Source of the DNA: Flammeovirgaceae bacterium | GTDB taxonomy: Bacteria > Bacteroidota > Bacteroidia > Cytophagales > Cyclobacteriaceae | Reading direction: 5' to 3' | NCBI GenBank assembly: GCA_021299455.1 | Contig: JAJTGQ010000033.1 | Location: 1-64,000, forward strand | DNA: 64,000 nt | In this document: positions 37,878 to 48,168 of the stretch, piece by piece | Layout: each line of letters opens with the position of its first letter | Position numbering within the stretch: the stretch's first letter is position 1 | Made by a program: the position numbers and the translations under genes | Notes under the pieces: model-generated | The model's database searches: none | What the model saw: the letters and a program-made list of their open reading frames with translations, nothing else | Told to the model about the DNA's origin: nothing

Positions 37878-40140
37878 AAACCTTTCTTTTTCTACCTGTG
37901 CGCTATGCTCCTTAAGAGCTTTTGTTATTTTTATTTTTTTCTTCTCTTCTTTCGTATGCCTCGCGCAGCATGAAAAATTAAAAGTCGGGCTAACACTAAG
38001 TGGTGGTGGTGCTAAAGGCATCGCACACATTGGCATTTTAAAGGCTATTGATAGTGCTGGGTTAAAGGTTGACTACATCACCGGCACCAGTATGGGCAGT
38101 ATTATTGGCGCGCTATACGCCATTGGGTATTCCGGTAAACAGATTGAGGAAATTTCCAAGACTACCGATTGGCTGTCGCTGTTTGCTAATAAGCCTAAAC
38201 TTCGCGATGTAAACATAGATGAGAAATCTGAGTTCGACCATTATTCAGTAGAATTTCCGCTCGATAAAAAAGGAATAAAAATTGGAACGGGAATCATTGA
38301 AGGTCAGGAGCTATGGCTGAAGTTTGGAGAACTGTTTTTCCCCGTTTATCAGATTAAGGACTTCTCAAAATTCAGCATTCCTTTTCGATGCATTGCAACA
38401 GACGTTGAAACAGGCAATGCTGTGGTCCTAGATAAGGGTGAAATCATCAACGCCATTCGTGCAAGTATGGCCATACCAGCTGTTTTTACGGCCATTGATT
38501 ACAAAGACACAAAATTAGTGGATGGTGGTGTTGTGCGGAATTTTCCGGTCAGCGATGTTAGAGAAATGGGTGCCAACTATGTCATTGGCGTAAACCTTTC
38601 ACGGGGTTTAAAAAAAGCAAATGAACTACACAACGCCATTGATATCTTATACCAACTTGGTTTTTACAAAGATGCCGAAACGTTTGAGAGAGAACGGAAA
38701 CTATGCAATATTCTCATTGAGCCATCCCTGGAGAATTTTTCGGCTGCTAGTTTCTCTGAGTCCGACAGTCTATTAAAAATAGGAAACCAAGAAGGGGCAA
38801 AGTATTTTCCGATTTTCAAAAAACTGGCAGATTCGCTGAAAGCCAACGACCCCACCTACCGATTTAATGGAAATAGATTGCCAAATAAGGAAACCGTTAC
38901 AATCGACAGTATCGAAATCAAAGGACTTCGCAGAACTACCTACACTTTCCTCAAGGGAAAGATGGGCGTAAAAAAAGACAATACCTATCGAGGTAAGGAT
39001 TTTTCGTTGGCCATTCGAAGAGCTTTTGGCTCGAGGTCCTACGACCGAATAAACTATTCGCTGCAGCCAACTACAGCAGGCCATGCCTCAATGCAACTTA
39101 CTGTTAGCGAAAACGCCCGCAGTGCCTTTAAAGCCGGCTTGCATTTCAATTCGTATAGCAATGTTGCGGCTATTGTAAACCTGACCACCCATAATTTTAT
39201 TTTCGATCGGTCGCGGTCATTTTTGAAACTTAACATTGGTGAGAATTTGCGCGCCCAGGCTGAACATAAACAAAACATCGGACGAAAGGAAAATACCAAT
39301 ATCGTGTTTACACTTTACCACGAGCGTTTTAAGTTACCCTTGTACAATTCTAATCTTGAATTGAGCCAGTTATATAGAAGCTTTTATTCTCATTTTAATC
39401 TAAGCCTACACAAGTTGCTTAGCACAAATACGATGATCGGATTGGGCACCTCCCTCAATTTCTTAGCCCTAAAACCAACAATTTCACCGGGCATTTCCTA
39501 TGACGGCACCAACCGTTACTTTGAATCATCTGTTTTTTTACAGCACAATTCACTCGACCAAAAAGTCTACCCAAATTCAGGTTGGGAAATTGAACTCTTT
39601 GCGAGTTATGTCCATGGCCAATATCTGACGGCTGATATCTTTGAAAACAATCAACCCCCTACTTCCATCAACTCTAATATTGACAATTACGGCCGTTGTA
39701 TTTTGAAAATACGGAACTTCGCTCCCTTGGGAAAGTTCACATTGACTAACCAGTTGCAAACCGGCATTACCATTAAGCCAGAAAATGCACTAGTCAATTT
39801 CTATTCAGTAGGTGGTTTGGTGGATTTTATCCGAAACCAAATAACCTTTGCTGGACTATCAGAAAATCAACTAAACACTTATTCTATCGCTATGTACCAA
39901 TCTGGCCTTCGTTACAAACTGCAAGAAGACCTATTTGTAATCGGACGAGCAAATATCGGGGCGTACGATTTTATCGAAAGTACTGATTCTTCTGCCATTA
40001 AACCCACTATCGGTCTACTCAGCGGCTACTCTCTTTCTATTGGCTATAATACTGGAGCGGGGCCACTTGAAATTGCGCTAATGTATAGCGACCAAACAAA
40101 GGTATTCACCGGCTATGTGAATCTTGGTTTCCATTTTTAA
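37870..40140 (+). CDS. Patatin-like phospholipase with POTRA and outer-membrane barrel
   Basis: Two-part exported protein of 756 residues of the PlpD kind (type V secreted patatin) or a membrane-tethered relative. Seen: a hydrophobic signal at about residues 18-33, a patatin domain with oxyanion loop [11 protein letters not shown], nucleophile elbow GTSMGSIIG (Ser) and catalytic [10 protein letters not shown] (Asp), a POTRA-like segment ([19 protein letters not shown], about residues 342-400), and a beta-barrel of 16-strand type to the C-terminus ending VNLGFHF. It is a lipid acyl hydrolase by family. It lies inside the RimK operon, overlapping rimK by eight bases, which is unusual. Confidence 0.87.
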   Translation: MRENLSFSTCALCSLRAFVIFIFFFSSFVCLAQHEKLKVGLTLSGGGAKGIAHIGILKAIDSAGLKVDYITGTSMGSIIGALYAIGYSGKQIEEISKTTDWLSLFANKPKLRDVNIDEKSEFDHYSVEFPLDKKGIKIGTGIIEGQELWLKFGELFFPVYQIKDFSKFSIPFRCIATDVETGNAVVLDKGEIINAIRASMAIPAVFTAIDYKDTKLVDGGVVRNFPVSDVREMGANYVIGVNLSRGLKKANELHNAIDILYQLGFYKDAETFERERKLCNILIEPSLENFSAASFSESDSLLKIGNQEGAKYFPIFKKLADSLKANDPTYRFNGNRLPNKETVTIDSIEIKGLRRTTYTFLKGKMGVKKDNTYRGKDFSLAIRRAFGSRSYDRINYSLQPTTAGHASMQLTVSENARSAFKAGLHFNSYSNVAAIVNLTTHNFIFDRSRSFLKLNIGENLRAQAEHKQNIGRKENTNIVFTLYHERFKLPLYNSNLELSQLYRSFYSHFNLSLHKLLSTNTMIGLGTSLNFLALKPTISPGISYDGTNRYFESSVFLQHNSLDQKVYPNSGWEIELFASYVHGQYLTADIFENNQPPTSINSNIDNYGRCILKIRNFAPLGKFTLTNQLQTGITIKPENALVNFYSVGGLVDFIRNQITFAGLSENQLNTYSIAMYQSGLRYKLQEDLFVIGRANIGAYDFIESTDSSAIKPTIGLLSGYSLSIGYNTGAGPLEIALMYSDQTKVFTGYVNLGFHF

Positions 40141-40162
40141 AGCTAGTCTACTACGTAAGCCT

Positions 40163-41137
40163 ATGAATTCAATCACAATCGCAGACAACGAAATCCGCCC
40201 AGGCGAGTTCAAGGAAATCGTGATCAACATTGCGCGCCTCCCCTCGCGTACGCAAATCGATACTCCTATTTACGTATTTCGTGCGGTGGAGCCTGGTCCT
40301 GTTCTGGCGCTCACAGCAGGCATGCATGGAGATGAGATCAATGGGATGGAAATTGTGCGAAGGATTATTGATGCTGGCCATAACCGAGTGTTGCGTGGCA
40401 CCACGGTTTGCATGCCGATCATCAACGTGTATGGTTTCCTCAACTACTCGCGCGAGGTGCCAGATGGAAAAGATGTTAACCGATCTTTCCCAGGAAGCAA
40501 AACCGGCTCGCTCGCTTCCCGGGTAGCCTATCACCTTACGCATGATATCATTCCTAATATTGACGTTGGAATTGATTTCCACACCGGAGGCGCCATGCGC
40601 ACCAACTATCCTCAAGTTCGGTGCATGATGCAAGAAGAACAAAATGTAGAGTTGGCAAATGCGTTTCACGCCCCATTCACCATTGATTCACCTTTCCGTC
40701 CCCATTCGCTACGACAAACTGCTTCAAAAAAGGGTAAGCACATCATTGTGTATGAGGGTGGCGAGTCGCTTCGCATGGATCAGCATGCTATTGAAGCGGG
40801 TGTCGATGGTACACTTCGGTTGATGAAACATCTAAAGATGATTGATTGGGCGCCTGCGCCAAAAGAACAAAACAGAATCATTTGGAGTTCTTCGTGGGCG
40901 CGCGCACGCACAGCGGGTTTGTTTCAACCCACCGTTCGCTGTGGCGACTTGGTGCACAAATCGCAGATCATTGGTAACCTTACTGACCCCTTTGGCGAAT
41001 TCAAAGAACAGATCAAATCGCCCTCTACCGGTTACGTTGTTGGGCTCAACAATAACCCCGTGGTGAATGCTGGAGATGCACTGATGCATTTGGGAATGGA
41101 TGATGTCTGCAAGATTGGAGGAAGTAGCGAGGAATAG
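40163..41137 (+). CDS. Succinylglutamate desuccinylase/aspartoacylase (AstE/AspA) family protein
   Basis: Zinc-dependent M14-like deacylase of 324 residues from the ATG at 40163. Seen: LTAGMHGDEINGMEIVRR with the Zn ligands His and Glu, VPDGKDVNRSFPGSK, GIDFHTGGAMRTNYP with the third Zn His, and a C-terminal beta-domain (RCGDLVHKSQIIGNLTDPFG). RimK-linked members of this family are thought to act on amidated or modified Glu side chains, but that is inference. It starts 22 bases behind the patatin gene. Confidence 0.88.
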   Translation: MNSITIADNEIRPGEFKEIVINIARLPSRTQIDTPIYVFRAVEPGPVLALTAGMHGDEINGMEIVRRIIDAGHNRVLRGTTVCMPIINVYGFLNYSREVPDGKDVNRSFPGSKTGSLASRVAYHLTHDIIPNIDVGIDFHTGGAMRTNYPQVRCMMQEEQNVELANAFHAPFTIDSPFRPHSLRQTASKKGKHIIVYEGGESLRMDQHAIEAGVDGTLRLMKHLKMIDWAPAPKEQNRIIWSSSWARARTAGLFQPTVRCGDLVHKSQIIGNLTDPFGEFKEQIKSPSTGYVVGLNNNPVVNAGDALMHLGMDDVCKIGGSSEE

Positions 41138-41179
41138 GTTAAAAAAACCTGATGTTCAATTAGGAAATTAACCCACAGA

Positions 41180-42226
41180 TTAAAAATCCGGACACGGAAT
41201 TACCAACTTATCTTTTGGTGGCTTGCGCGGGTCGCGTGAATTCCAGGAGTACACGATACTAAACTCGTGCGCTCCGCCACTACCGGGGCCTAATTTTGAA
41301 ATGGTATAATCATAGCTATAGCCGATGTTTAAAACATCTTTAAGACTTTTTAAGGTGTAGCCAACCAGCAAAACAATGGATTCATTATTTACAATTCCAT
41401 TTAAACTTTTGAAGGGAACTCCCCTGTACCACGTTCCAATGATAAGCGGCTCGAATGTGTAGTAGAGCCCCAAATCCATCTGATCAAATTTACCTTGATG
41501 CCGATATTGAACTGTTGGTGTGATGCTTCTTTCCCGAGGCTTCGAATAAAAGCCTGCTCCCATTTCACCTGGTTTAAAATAAAATTTCCAGCCTGCATGC
41601 GCTGACAGTTTCATAGCCAAATTATCGGTTGAGCCAACCAATGATTGGCTCGGCTCTGTTAAATGATGCGCTGCAAAACCCAGCCACCCATTTTTTGAGT
41701 AGAGCAGGCCACCCATTGATATGTCCGGGAAAAATATTGATTGACCACTTCCTAACGCTTCAGCAGATGCACCCGCTCTGAGCGTACCTGTTGCCGGATC
41801 GAGTTGGTCCCCAAAAGTAAGTTTGCTAAAATTAATCGAACGATTGTAAACACCAACCTGAAACCCCGGGCGAAAAGATAATCCCTTCAAAATTCTTAGA
41901 TCATACGCATACTGTAGGGCTACACTAATTGATCGTAAGCCCAGCACACCTTCCGTGTCATTGTTGATCAAAATACCTACGCCACTATTCTTGCTTTCAA
42001 TGTAAAAATCCGCGAAAGCAGAGAATGTGTTAAAGTTAGCGTCAATCGCGGGCCATTGATTACGATAGTTCAGGCCAACCCGATTTTGGTTGGTGGAGCC
42101 AGCAAACGCTGGATTGAGATACAAAGGTGCCGCGTAGAACTGCGAGAATTGAGGATCTTGCCCAGTTACCGAGAATGACATCAAAAGTATCAACCCAGCA
42201 CAAACACCTATTTTTTTCGATAACAT
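41180..42226 (-). CDS. PorP/SprF family type IX secretion system outer membrane protein
   Basis: Outer-membrane beta-barrel of 348 residues that anchors or exports SprB-type surface adhesins. Seen: a signal peptide (SFSVTG/QDP), the family start QDPQFSQFYAAPLYLNPAFA with GSTNQNRVGLNYRNQWP, then barrel strands and a C-terminal YDYTISKLGPGSGGAHEFSI. No OmpA domain is attached, unlike the other PorP protein of this window. It is divergent from the giant adhesin, 165 bases apart, so they probably form a functional pair. The start at 42226 is fixed by the signal peptide; the frame is open to 42334. Confidence 0.92.
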   Translation of the reverse strand: MLSKKIGVCAGLILLMSFSVTGQDPQFSQFYAAPLYLNPAFAGSTNQNRVGLNYRNQWPAIDANFNTFSAFADFYIESKNSGVGILINNDTEGVLGLRSISVALQYAYDLRILKGLSFRPGFQVGVYNRSINFSKLTFGDQLDPATGTLRAGASAEALGSGQSIFFPDISMGGLLYSKNGWLGFAAHHLTEPSQSLVGSTDNLAMKLSAHAGWKFYFKPGEMGAGFYSKPRERSITPTVQYRHQGKFDQMDLGLYYTFEPLIIGTWYRGVPFKSLNGIVNNESIVLLVGYTLKSLKDVLNIGYSYDYTISKLGPGSGGAHEFSIVYSWNSRDPRKPPKDKLVIPCPDF

Positions 42227-42368
42227 GAACAATCCCAGTTTATTCTTTTCCAATAAAGCAAATTTAAACGGATGGCCGACATTAAAAAAAGTTATGTGGT
42301 AAATACCATCGAATCTTGTTAACGATATTTTCACTCAAATTGTATACTTTAGTGTGGTTTGAGCGTTT

Positions 42369-42376
42369 TAAATTTG
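42369..42376 (+). promoter_or_regulatory. -7 promoter box of the giant adhesin
   Basis: TAAATTTG is an exact TAnnTTTG match, 15 bases before the ATG at 42392. It supports that start over a second one at 42443 with a compact signal peptide. Confidence 0.4.
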
Positions 42377-42391
42377 GGTTAATCTGTTTGT

Positions 42392-45300
42392 ATGAATAAG
42401 TTTAGGAGTAGAATGCGAAAAGAGAGTAAACCGGAAAAATGCATGTCATTTAGAATACCCATCATAATTGTTTTCTGTCTATTCGCATTACAGGGTTTCG
42501 GCCAAAACCTTGCCCAACACAATTGGTATTTTGGAAGCACCTCGGATGGTATTCGTTTTAACCGGGGCACAAACTTGCCTAAGCAAGTCAATGACAAGGT
42601 TGTCCCCGTACCACCATTTGGTACAGGTGGTAGTGCGGTCGCAACAGACCCGGCTACTTCCAATTTATTGTTTTATTCGGATGGGTCGCGCGTCTTTGAT
42701 GCCTTCCACTTGCAAATGCTGAATGGCAGTGGGTTATTGGGGAATGTGGCCGGCAACCAGCCAGTGGCTGTTTGTGCCGTGCCGGGGCAAGCGAACAAGT
42801 ATTTTCTATTTGCAAACAATGCCAATTTTCTAACGGGTGGAACGATTACCCGAAGTGTCGTAGACATGGCACTTTTCGGTAATGCCGTATTTCCTACGCC
42901 TGCGCTGGGAAACGTGGAGGTGCTGAATAAAAACGCACTGATTGGTGGATTGACCAATCGCTCGGAAGGAATGATCATGGTTCCCCACGCAAATGGAACC
43001 GATTACTGGTTGATCACACATCAAAATGGTTCTGCTGTTTTTTCAGCGACTTTGATCAATGCAGCCAGCTACACCTCGGGTACTTTTGTAACCACCATTA
43101 CTTCGCCACTTGGGCCAACTCCTGTTCCTGTTACTGTCTCTAATTTTTCCTACAACCACAAATTGAGAAAGTTGGCAGTTGCTGTTCAAAGCCCCGGAGA
43201 CGATGCCTTGATCCTTAATTTTGATCCAGCAACAGGCGCCATTTCTTTTGACAGGTATATTTTAAATACAGGGATTGTCTCAGCAACGAACCAGTCGATG
43301 TATGATATCCAGTGGGACATCAAAGGGGGTCAATACTTATACGTTTCAAGAATCGGTGAAACCGGGGTAGCCGCTGACGTTTTACAATACGATTTCCTTA
43401 ACCCAAACGTTACCCTTACCTCTGTTTTGCCAGCTCCGGTGTTTCGTAGCTATGGACTTCAACTCGCACCCGATAGTGCTATCTATCATCTCTACCAATC
43501 GGCAAGTGGCGGTCCGTTCTTGATTGAAAAATTTTCGAAAACCGACACGATTGCATCGCAGGTGATTAAAACGCCTCAACCTTTTGGCACAACTAATTTC
43601 AATAGTACTCAGTTTCCCTCCTTTTTGCCGCCCGCGAATATTAACTTAACAGTAGATTTTTCTATTCCCACTGAGTCAACCGTCCCAACAGATCCCAAAG
43701 TAAACTGCCAGAATAATGCGATTTCATTTTTTCCTGATGTAACACCTAATGCCGACAGCCTCCTTTGGGATTTCGGAGATATGAGTCCTCCATCAAGGGG
43801 GTGGAGCCCCGTCCATGCTTACACGACTGCAAATGAAACACCGGGGTTTTCTGTTTCCCTCACCGCCTTTTATCAAGGACAACGAAGAACGGTAACGAAA
43901 CCAGTTTCGATCAAAGCATTCACGCTCGAGTTACAATTGGTTCAAGATACGACAGCATGCAAGTGTGAGCTACCAATTAATATCAATGACCCCGATTGTG
44001 GCGGAACTCTTACTCCAAATGCATTCGAAGTGGAAGTGAATCCATCCGGAGGAACAGCTCCGATCAGCTATGTTTGGAGTAATGGTGATACGGGAGAAAC
44101 ACTAACACCAGATGAGTCGGGTTATTATTACGTCACCGCAAGAGATGCCTCGGGCTGCGAAACCTATGCAGGTGTTAACGTAAAGCAGTACGACCTCAGC
44201 GACCAACGTAGTAATATTTGGTATTTTGGAGATAGAGCAGGTATTGATTTTAATCCACTAACGCCACTCGTTCCACCAGCTGCCAGGGCGGTCTTAACTA
44301 GTGCCATGACGGCTCCTGAGGGCTGCGCCATTATATGCGATAGAAATGGAGATGTGATTTTTTACACAGACGGAAAAAATGTGTACGACAAAACAAACAC
44401 ACTAATTCCGATTCTACCAACAGGGCTAGATGGTGAACTCCTTTCTTCTCAGTCGGCCTTAATTGTGCCGGTTCCCGGAGATGAAACGCTGTACTATATC
44501 TTCACCACACAAGAAATACCAGGAGCCGGAACAAATGAGATTCGTTACTCTATTTTCGATCTAAAAAAGAATAATGGAAACGGGTTAATTACACAGGCGA
44601 ATGTGTTGTTGTTTTCGAAAAGCACCGAACGGATTACAGCCAACGGGCAATGGATAATTGCGCACGAGTACGGCAACAGTACGTTTCGTAGTTACCCAAT
44701 TTCTAATCAGGGAATTGGAAAGCCTGTCTACTCAGACATTGGATCGGTACACTCATTCAATTCTGTACAAAGTGGCCAAGGGTACATGAAGTTAGGTGCA
44801 AGAGATAACCTGGCCGTTGCGTTATCAACAGGTACTGAGAATTTGGTTGAACTATTTCACCTGAATGATACTACTGGTGTTCTTAGTAACTATCGAAAAA
44901 TTGTTCTGCCACAAGCAACTGGACAAGTTTACGGGATTGAATTTGCTTCCAATGGAAGGAGACTTTTTGTAAGTGTTAGCGGAACACCATCAAACATCTT
45001 TGAATATTTCCTGGACGATAATGACATCTTGCCTCCGACACTGATTCCCAACCCGAGTTTGATTATACCAGCCGGGCTAAAGTTGGGCGCCATACAGCTT
45101 GCACCCGATGGCCGAATTTACATGGCACAAGACAACACCCCTTCACTGGCTACCATCGATGCCAATGGTGGGACAACGCTGCCACTCACCCCTTCGTCCA
45201 TCACGTTTAATAGTTTTGATTTGCCAGGCAGAAGGAGCGGTCTTGGACTTCCAAATTTTGTTCAGCAACAAGGTAATGGATTTGGTGGTCCCGGTTTCAC

Positions 45301-47773
45301 CTTTACCGGACTCTGCGAAGGTACTCCTACAAACTTTGTGGGCACACCCACAGACGCCATTGATGAGTTTCAATGGGCATTTGACGATGGTGGCGGTAGC
45401 ACTGAAGCCGCACCTACTCATCTTTACCCTCGGACTATACCTCCGTCTGCTACCACTTACAGTGTGTCGATGCGACTAACCAACAGATGTGGACTAGATG
45501 TTACCATCGCTCAAGATGTGATCATAAACCCGCCCCCACCTAGACCTACGTTGGCACCAGCGAGTGCTTTATGTAATGGCCCCATAACATTGGATGCGAA
45601 TTCCGGCAATCTGATTTCAATTACCTCTTACTTGTGGAACAGTGGTGCTACCACGAAGACGATCGTCATCAATAATCCAGCGAATGTTTCGGTGACGATC
45701 ACGGATGTTAACGAGTGTACTGCTACAGCCAATGGAATTGTTGTCAATAATCGCCCTGTTTTAGATCTGGGTCCTGATCTTACGGTGTGCGAAGACAACA
45801 CTACGCCTAACTTGAACGCACAGAATCCGGGTGCCAATTTCTTGTGGACGCTCAATGGCGCCCCAAATGGAAATACGTTTGCTACACAGGTTGTAGATAC
45901 TTCACTACCCGCTGTTCTGACCTATGGAGTGACCGTTACTGACCCCGTTACGTTGTGTACTGCTACGGACTCTAAGACCTATACCGTTAAGGTTTCACCA
46001 AGCTTTACCTTAAGTGGCACCAATCCTACAAGCTGCAATACGGCAACTGGTACTGTTACACTGAACCTGAACAGTTCAACACCTGCGGGTGGTCCTTACT
46101 CCTTCTTTGTTAGTGGGACTTCCTTTAATCAACAGGGATTTGATCAGACTGCGCCAACCACCATTGGTCCATTGCCGGGGGTAAGAGCCGGAGCCGTTTC
46201 TGGAATTGTGCAAGATCAAATTTCGGGATGTACCATTTCGACTGCAATTCCATTAAGCGATCCAGCACCTTACACTTTTAATACTTCGATAGTAGGAACA
46301 AATTGTGACCCTGTTACTCTTAATGTAACAACTGCTCCATCGGTTCAATTGAATCGCTTCCAGATCACAAACTCTGCTACCACTGCCCTGATAGAAGGTC
46401 CAACAATCTTCTCGCCTACGCGGACAAACTTCAACACAAGCCCTCTTCCCCAAGGCACATATATTATTGAAGTAAGAGATATAGGTTTATGTACTGTTGC
46501 TCGTTCTGTAACTGTTAATCCAGTACCTGCTCCAGTCATTTCTATTTCTCAAAATTGCCTCACGCTATCGGCTTCTGGCGGCACAACCTATAGCTGGACT
46601 ACTAGTGTGCCCGGAAGTATCGTTGGCCCAACAAATGGTTCAAGCATTCAAATAACTGGTATTGCCGGGACGGTAGTTACTTATACCGCATCTGATCTTA
46701 CCGCTGCCTGTCCCGGATCAGTCAGCGCTGCAATCACAATTCCCACTGTCATTAATCCAGACTTTAGTCAGAGTAATGGCTGCTCCAATCAAGTGGTTCT
46801 TAATGCCATTCCAGTTGGAAACTTTACCTATCGCTGGTTCAAGGCTGGCGTTTTTCAACCTACATTGGGTGGACGGTTAATCACATTAGGGCAAAGTGAA
46901 GATGGAGCAAGTTATGCGGTAGAAGTGGTGGATGCTGTTAGCGGCTGTTTTGTTCGCTCTGCTGCGAAGACAGTGCAAGTGAGTGGTTCTGTCGATGCTT
47001 TCGTTACGGGAAAACAAGCCTGCGAAGACAATAAGCCCTTCACTCTAAACGCTGCGACAAGTGCTACAGGCGCAGTAACGTACGTGTGGGCGTATAACGG
47101 GTCAAACATAACAGGCCAATCTACGGCCGCGCTCAGTGATACGCGTGAAGGCACTTATCGCGTCACCATCAGTAAAACAACAACTTGCAATGCCAACGCA
47201 TCCATTCAAGTGATCAAAGCACCAATTCCACAAGGTGACCTTCCAAACGCGGTGATCATTTGTAACGATCCTGACAATAAAGATCCGGCCACTTCACAGG
47301 TCAATTTAAATCCCGGTACATTCACTTCGTACAACTGGTTAAAAAATGAGATTGCACTAAATATTACCAGTCAGGTGCTGACCGCTACCAGCGAAGGTAT
47401 CTACCAAGTCGATTTAACAAACTCATTCGGGTGCACAAACTCTGACGAAACAAAAGTGCTCAATGAGTGTATCCCTAAAATTGTTGGGCCCAATGCTTTC
47501 CGTCCCGGCAACGCGATCAACTCGTTGAACAAAGAATTCTTTGTCTACAGCTTTTTCATTACTGACAATTTTGAAGTGGCTATCTTTAATCGTTGGGGAG
47601 AGCTGGTTTTCTCTGACACAAAGAAAGACTTCCGATGGAATGGCGGCTACGGAAACAACCCCGGATTGCCGGCCCCTGGAGGCACCTACTCCTATGTAAT
47701 TAAGTACCAAAGTTCGTTCCGGCCTGAAGAGGGTATAAAAGAACAACGTGGTGGAATTGTCTTACTTCGATAA
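42392..47773 (+). CDS. Giant T9SS type-B sorted adhesin with duplicated propeller-PKD units
   Basis: Secreted surface protein of 1793 residues. Seen: a signal peptide with hydrophobic core IPIIIVFCLFALQGF after a basic leader, then two copies of a unit beginning NWYFG (about residue 45) and IWYFGDRAGIDF (about 608), each a beta-propeller-like domain of about 380 residues followed by a PKD domain (about 423-508 with LWDFGDMSPP, and about 978-1046 with FQWAFDDGG). A long series of Ig/PKD-like repeats with CxxSGPxx-type patterns follows to about residue 1700. The end is a gliding-associated type-B domain (GPNAFRPGNAIN to RGGIVLLR). It is probably an SprB-like gliding or attachment adhesin. A shorter start at 42443 is possible. 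Confidence 0.92.
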   Translation: MNKFRSRMRKESKPEKCMSFRIPIIIVFCLFALQGFGQNLAQHNWYFGSTSDGIRFNRGTNLPKQVNDKVVPVPPFGTGGSAVATDPATSNLLFYSDGSRVFDAFHLQMLNGSGLLGNVAGNQPVAVCAVPGQANKYFLFANNANFLTGGTITRSVVDMALFGNAVFPTPALGNVEVLNKNALIGGLTNRSEGMIMVPHANGTDYWLITHQNGSAVFSATLINAASYTSGTFVTTITSPLGPTPVPVTVSNFSYNHKLRKLAVAVQSPGDDALILNFDPATGAISFDRYILNTGIVSATNQSMYDIQWDIKGGQYLYVSRIGETGVAADVLQYDFLNPNVTLTSVLPAPVFRSYGLQLAPDSAIYHLYQSASGGPFLIEKFSKTDTIASQVIKTPQPFGTTNFNSTQFPSFLPPANINLTVDFSIPTESTVPTDPKVNCQNNAISFFPDVTPNADSLLWDFGDMSPPSRGWSPVHAYTTANETPGFSVSLTAFYQGQRRTVTKPVSIKAFTLELQLVQDTTACKCELPININDPDCGGTLTPNAFEVEVNPSGGTAPISYVWSNGDTGETLTPDESGYYYVTARDASGCETYAGVNVKQYDLSDQRSNIWYFGDRAGIDFNPLTPLVPPAARAVLTSAMTAPEGCAIICDRNGDVIFYTDGKNVYDKTNTLIPILPTGLDGELLSSQSALIVPVPGDETLYYIFTTQEIPGAGTNEIRYSIFDLKKNNGNGLITQANVLLFSKSTERITANGQWIIAHEYGNSTFRSYPISNQGIGKPVYSDIGSVHSFNSVQSGQGYMKLGARDNLAVALSTGTENLVELFHLNDTTGVLSNYRKIVLPQATGQVYGIEFASNGRRLFVSVSGTPSNIFEYFLDDNDILPPTLIPNPSLIIPAGLKLGAIQLAPDGRIYMAQDNTPSLATIDANGGTTLPLTPSSITFNSFDLPGRRSGLGLPNFVQQQGNGFGGPGFTFTGLCEGTPTNFVGTPTDAIDEFQWAFDDGGGSTEAAPTHLYPRTIPPSATTYSVSMRLTNRCGLDVTIAQDVIINPPPPRPTLAPASALCNGPITLDANSGNLISITSYLWNSGATTKTIVINNPANVSVTITDVNECTATANGIVVNNRPVLDLGPDLTVCEDNTTPNLNAQNPGANFLWTLNGAPNGNTFATQVVDTSLPAVLTYGVTVTDPVTLCTATDSKTYTVKVSPSFTLSGTNPTSCNTATGTVTLNLNSSTPAGGPYSFFVSGTSFNQQGFDQTAPTTIGPLPGVRAGAVSGIVQDQISGCTISTAIPLSDPAPYTFNTSIVGTNCDPVTLNVTTAPSVQLNRFQITNSATTALIEGPTIFSPTRTNFNTSPLPQGTYIIEVRDIGLCTVARSVTVNPVPAPVISISQNCLTLSASGGTTYSWTTSVPGSIVGPTNGSSIQITGIAGTVVTYTASDLTAACPGSVSAAITIPTVINPDFSQSNGCSNQVVLNAIPVGNFTYRWFKAGVFQPTLGGRLITLGQSEDGASYAVEVVDAVSGCFVRSAAKTVQVSGSVDAFVTGKQACEDNKPFTLNAATSATGAVTYVWAYNGSNITGQSTAALSDTREGTYRVTISKTTTCNANASIQVIKAPIPQGDLPNAVIICNDPDNKDPATSQVNLNPGTFTSYNWLKNEIALNITSQVLTATSEGIYQVDLTNSFGCTNSDETKVLNECIPKIVGPNAFRPGNAINSLNKEFFVYSFFITDNFEVAIFNRWGELVFSDTKKDFRWNGGYGNNPGLPAPGGTYSYVIKYQSSFRPEEGIKEQRGGIVLLR

Positions 47774-47784
47774 AATATACACCT

Positions 47785-48138
47785 ATGAAACTTCTCGTTT
47801 TTTTCATTGCGATCACACTTCTGACTAGTTCATTTGCACCACGACCCGTGCAGTTGATTAACACTTCACTAACAGTTACCGTAAGAGATGAGTTGGGCAA
47901 CACAGTAGAAGGTGCCAGTATCAAACTTTTTGAAACGGAAGAAAACTATAACAAAGAAACCAACGCAGTGGCCGAAGGGAGTACAGATGCTAAGGGCAAT
48001 TATCGCTTTAAGAAAATAAAAGCATCCGCTTACTTTGTGCTTGTGAAGAAAGGCGATAAAGACAACATAGGTGGTGGTGAAAAGATCGGTAAGCTCGAAG
48101 ACGGCAAGTTCAACAAAGTGACCATTGTTATTCAATGA
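47785..48138 (+). CDS. Exported carboxypeptidase-regulatory-like (Ig-like) protein
   Basis: Small exported protein of 117 residues with a signal peptide (LTSSFA/PRP) and a single beta-sandwich domain with the pattern LTVTVRDELGNTVEGASIKL and STDAKGNYRFKKIKASAY, as in CarboxypepD_reg/Cna-B type domains used for protein binding or structural support. It starts 11 bases behind the adhesin and may be co-transcribed, possibly acting as a surface accessory factor. The catalytic partner, if any, is unknown. Confidence 0.75.
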   Translation: MKLLVFFIAITLLTSSFAPRPVQLINTSLTVTVRDELGNTVEGASIKLFETEENYNKETNAVAEGSTDAKGNYRFKKIKASAYFVLVKKGDKDNIGGGEKIGKLEDGKFNKVTIVIQ

Positions 48139-48168
48139 TGAATTCCAAAAAAAGCAAGTGGTGCACCT

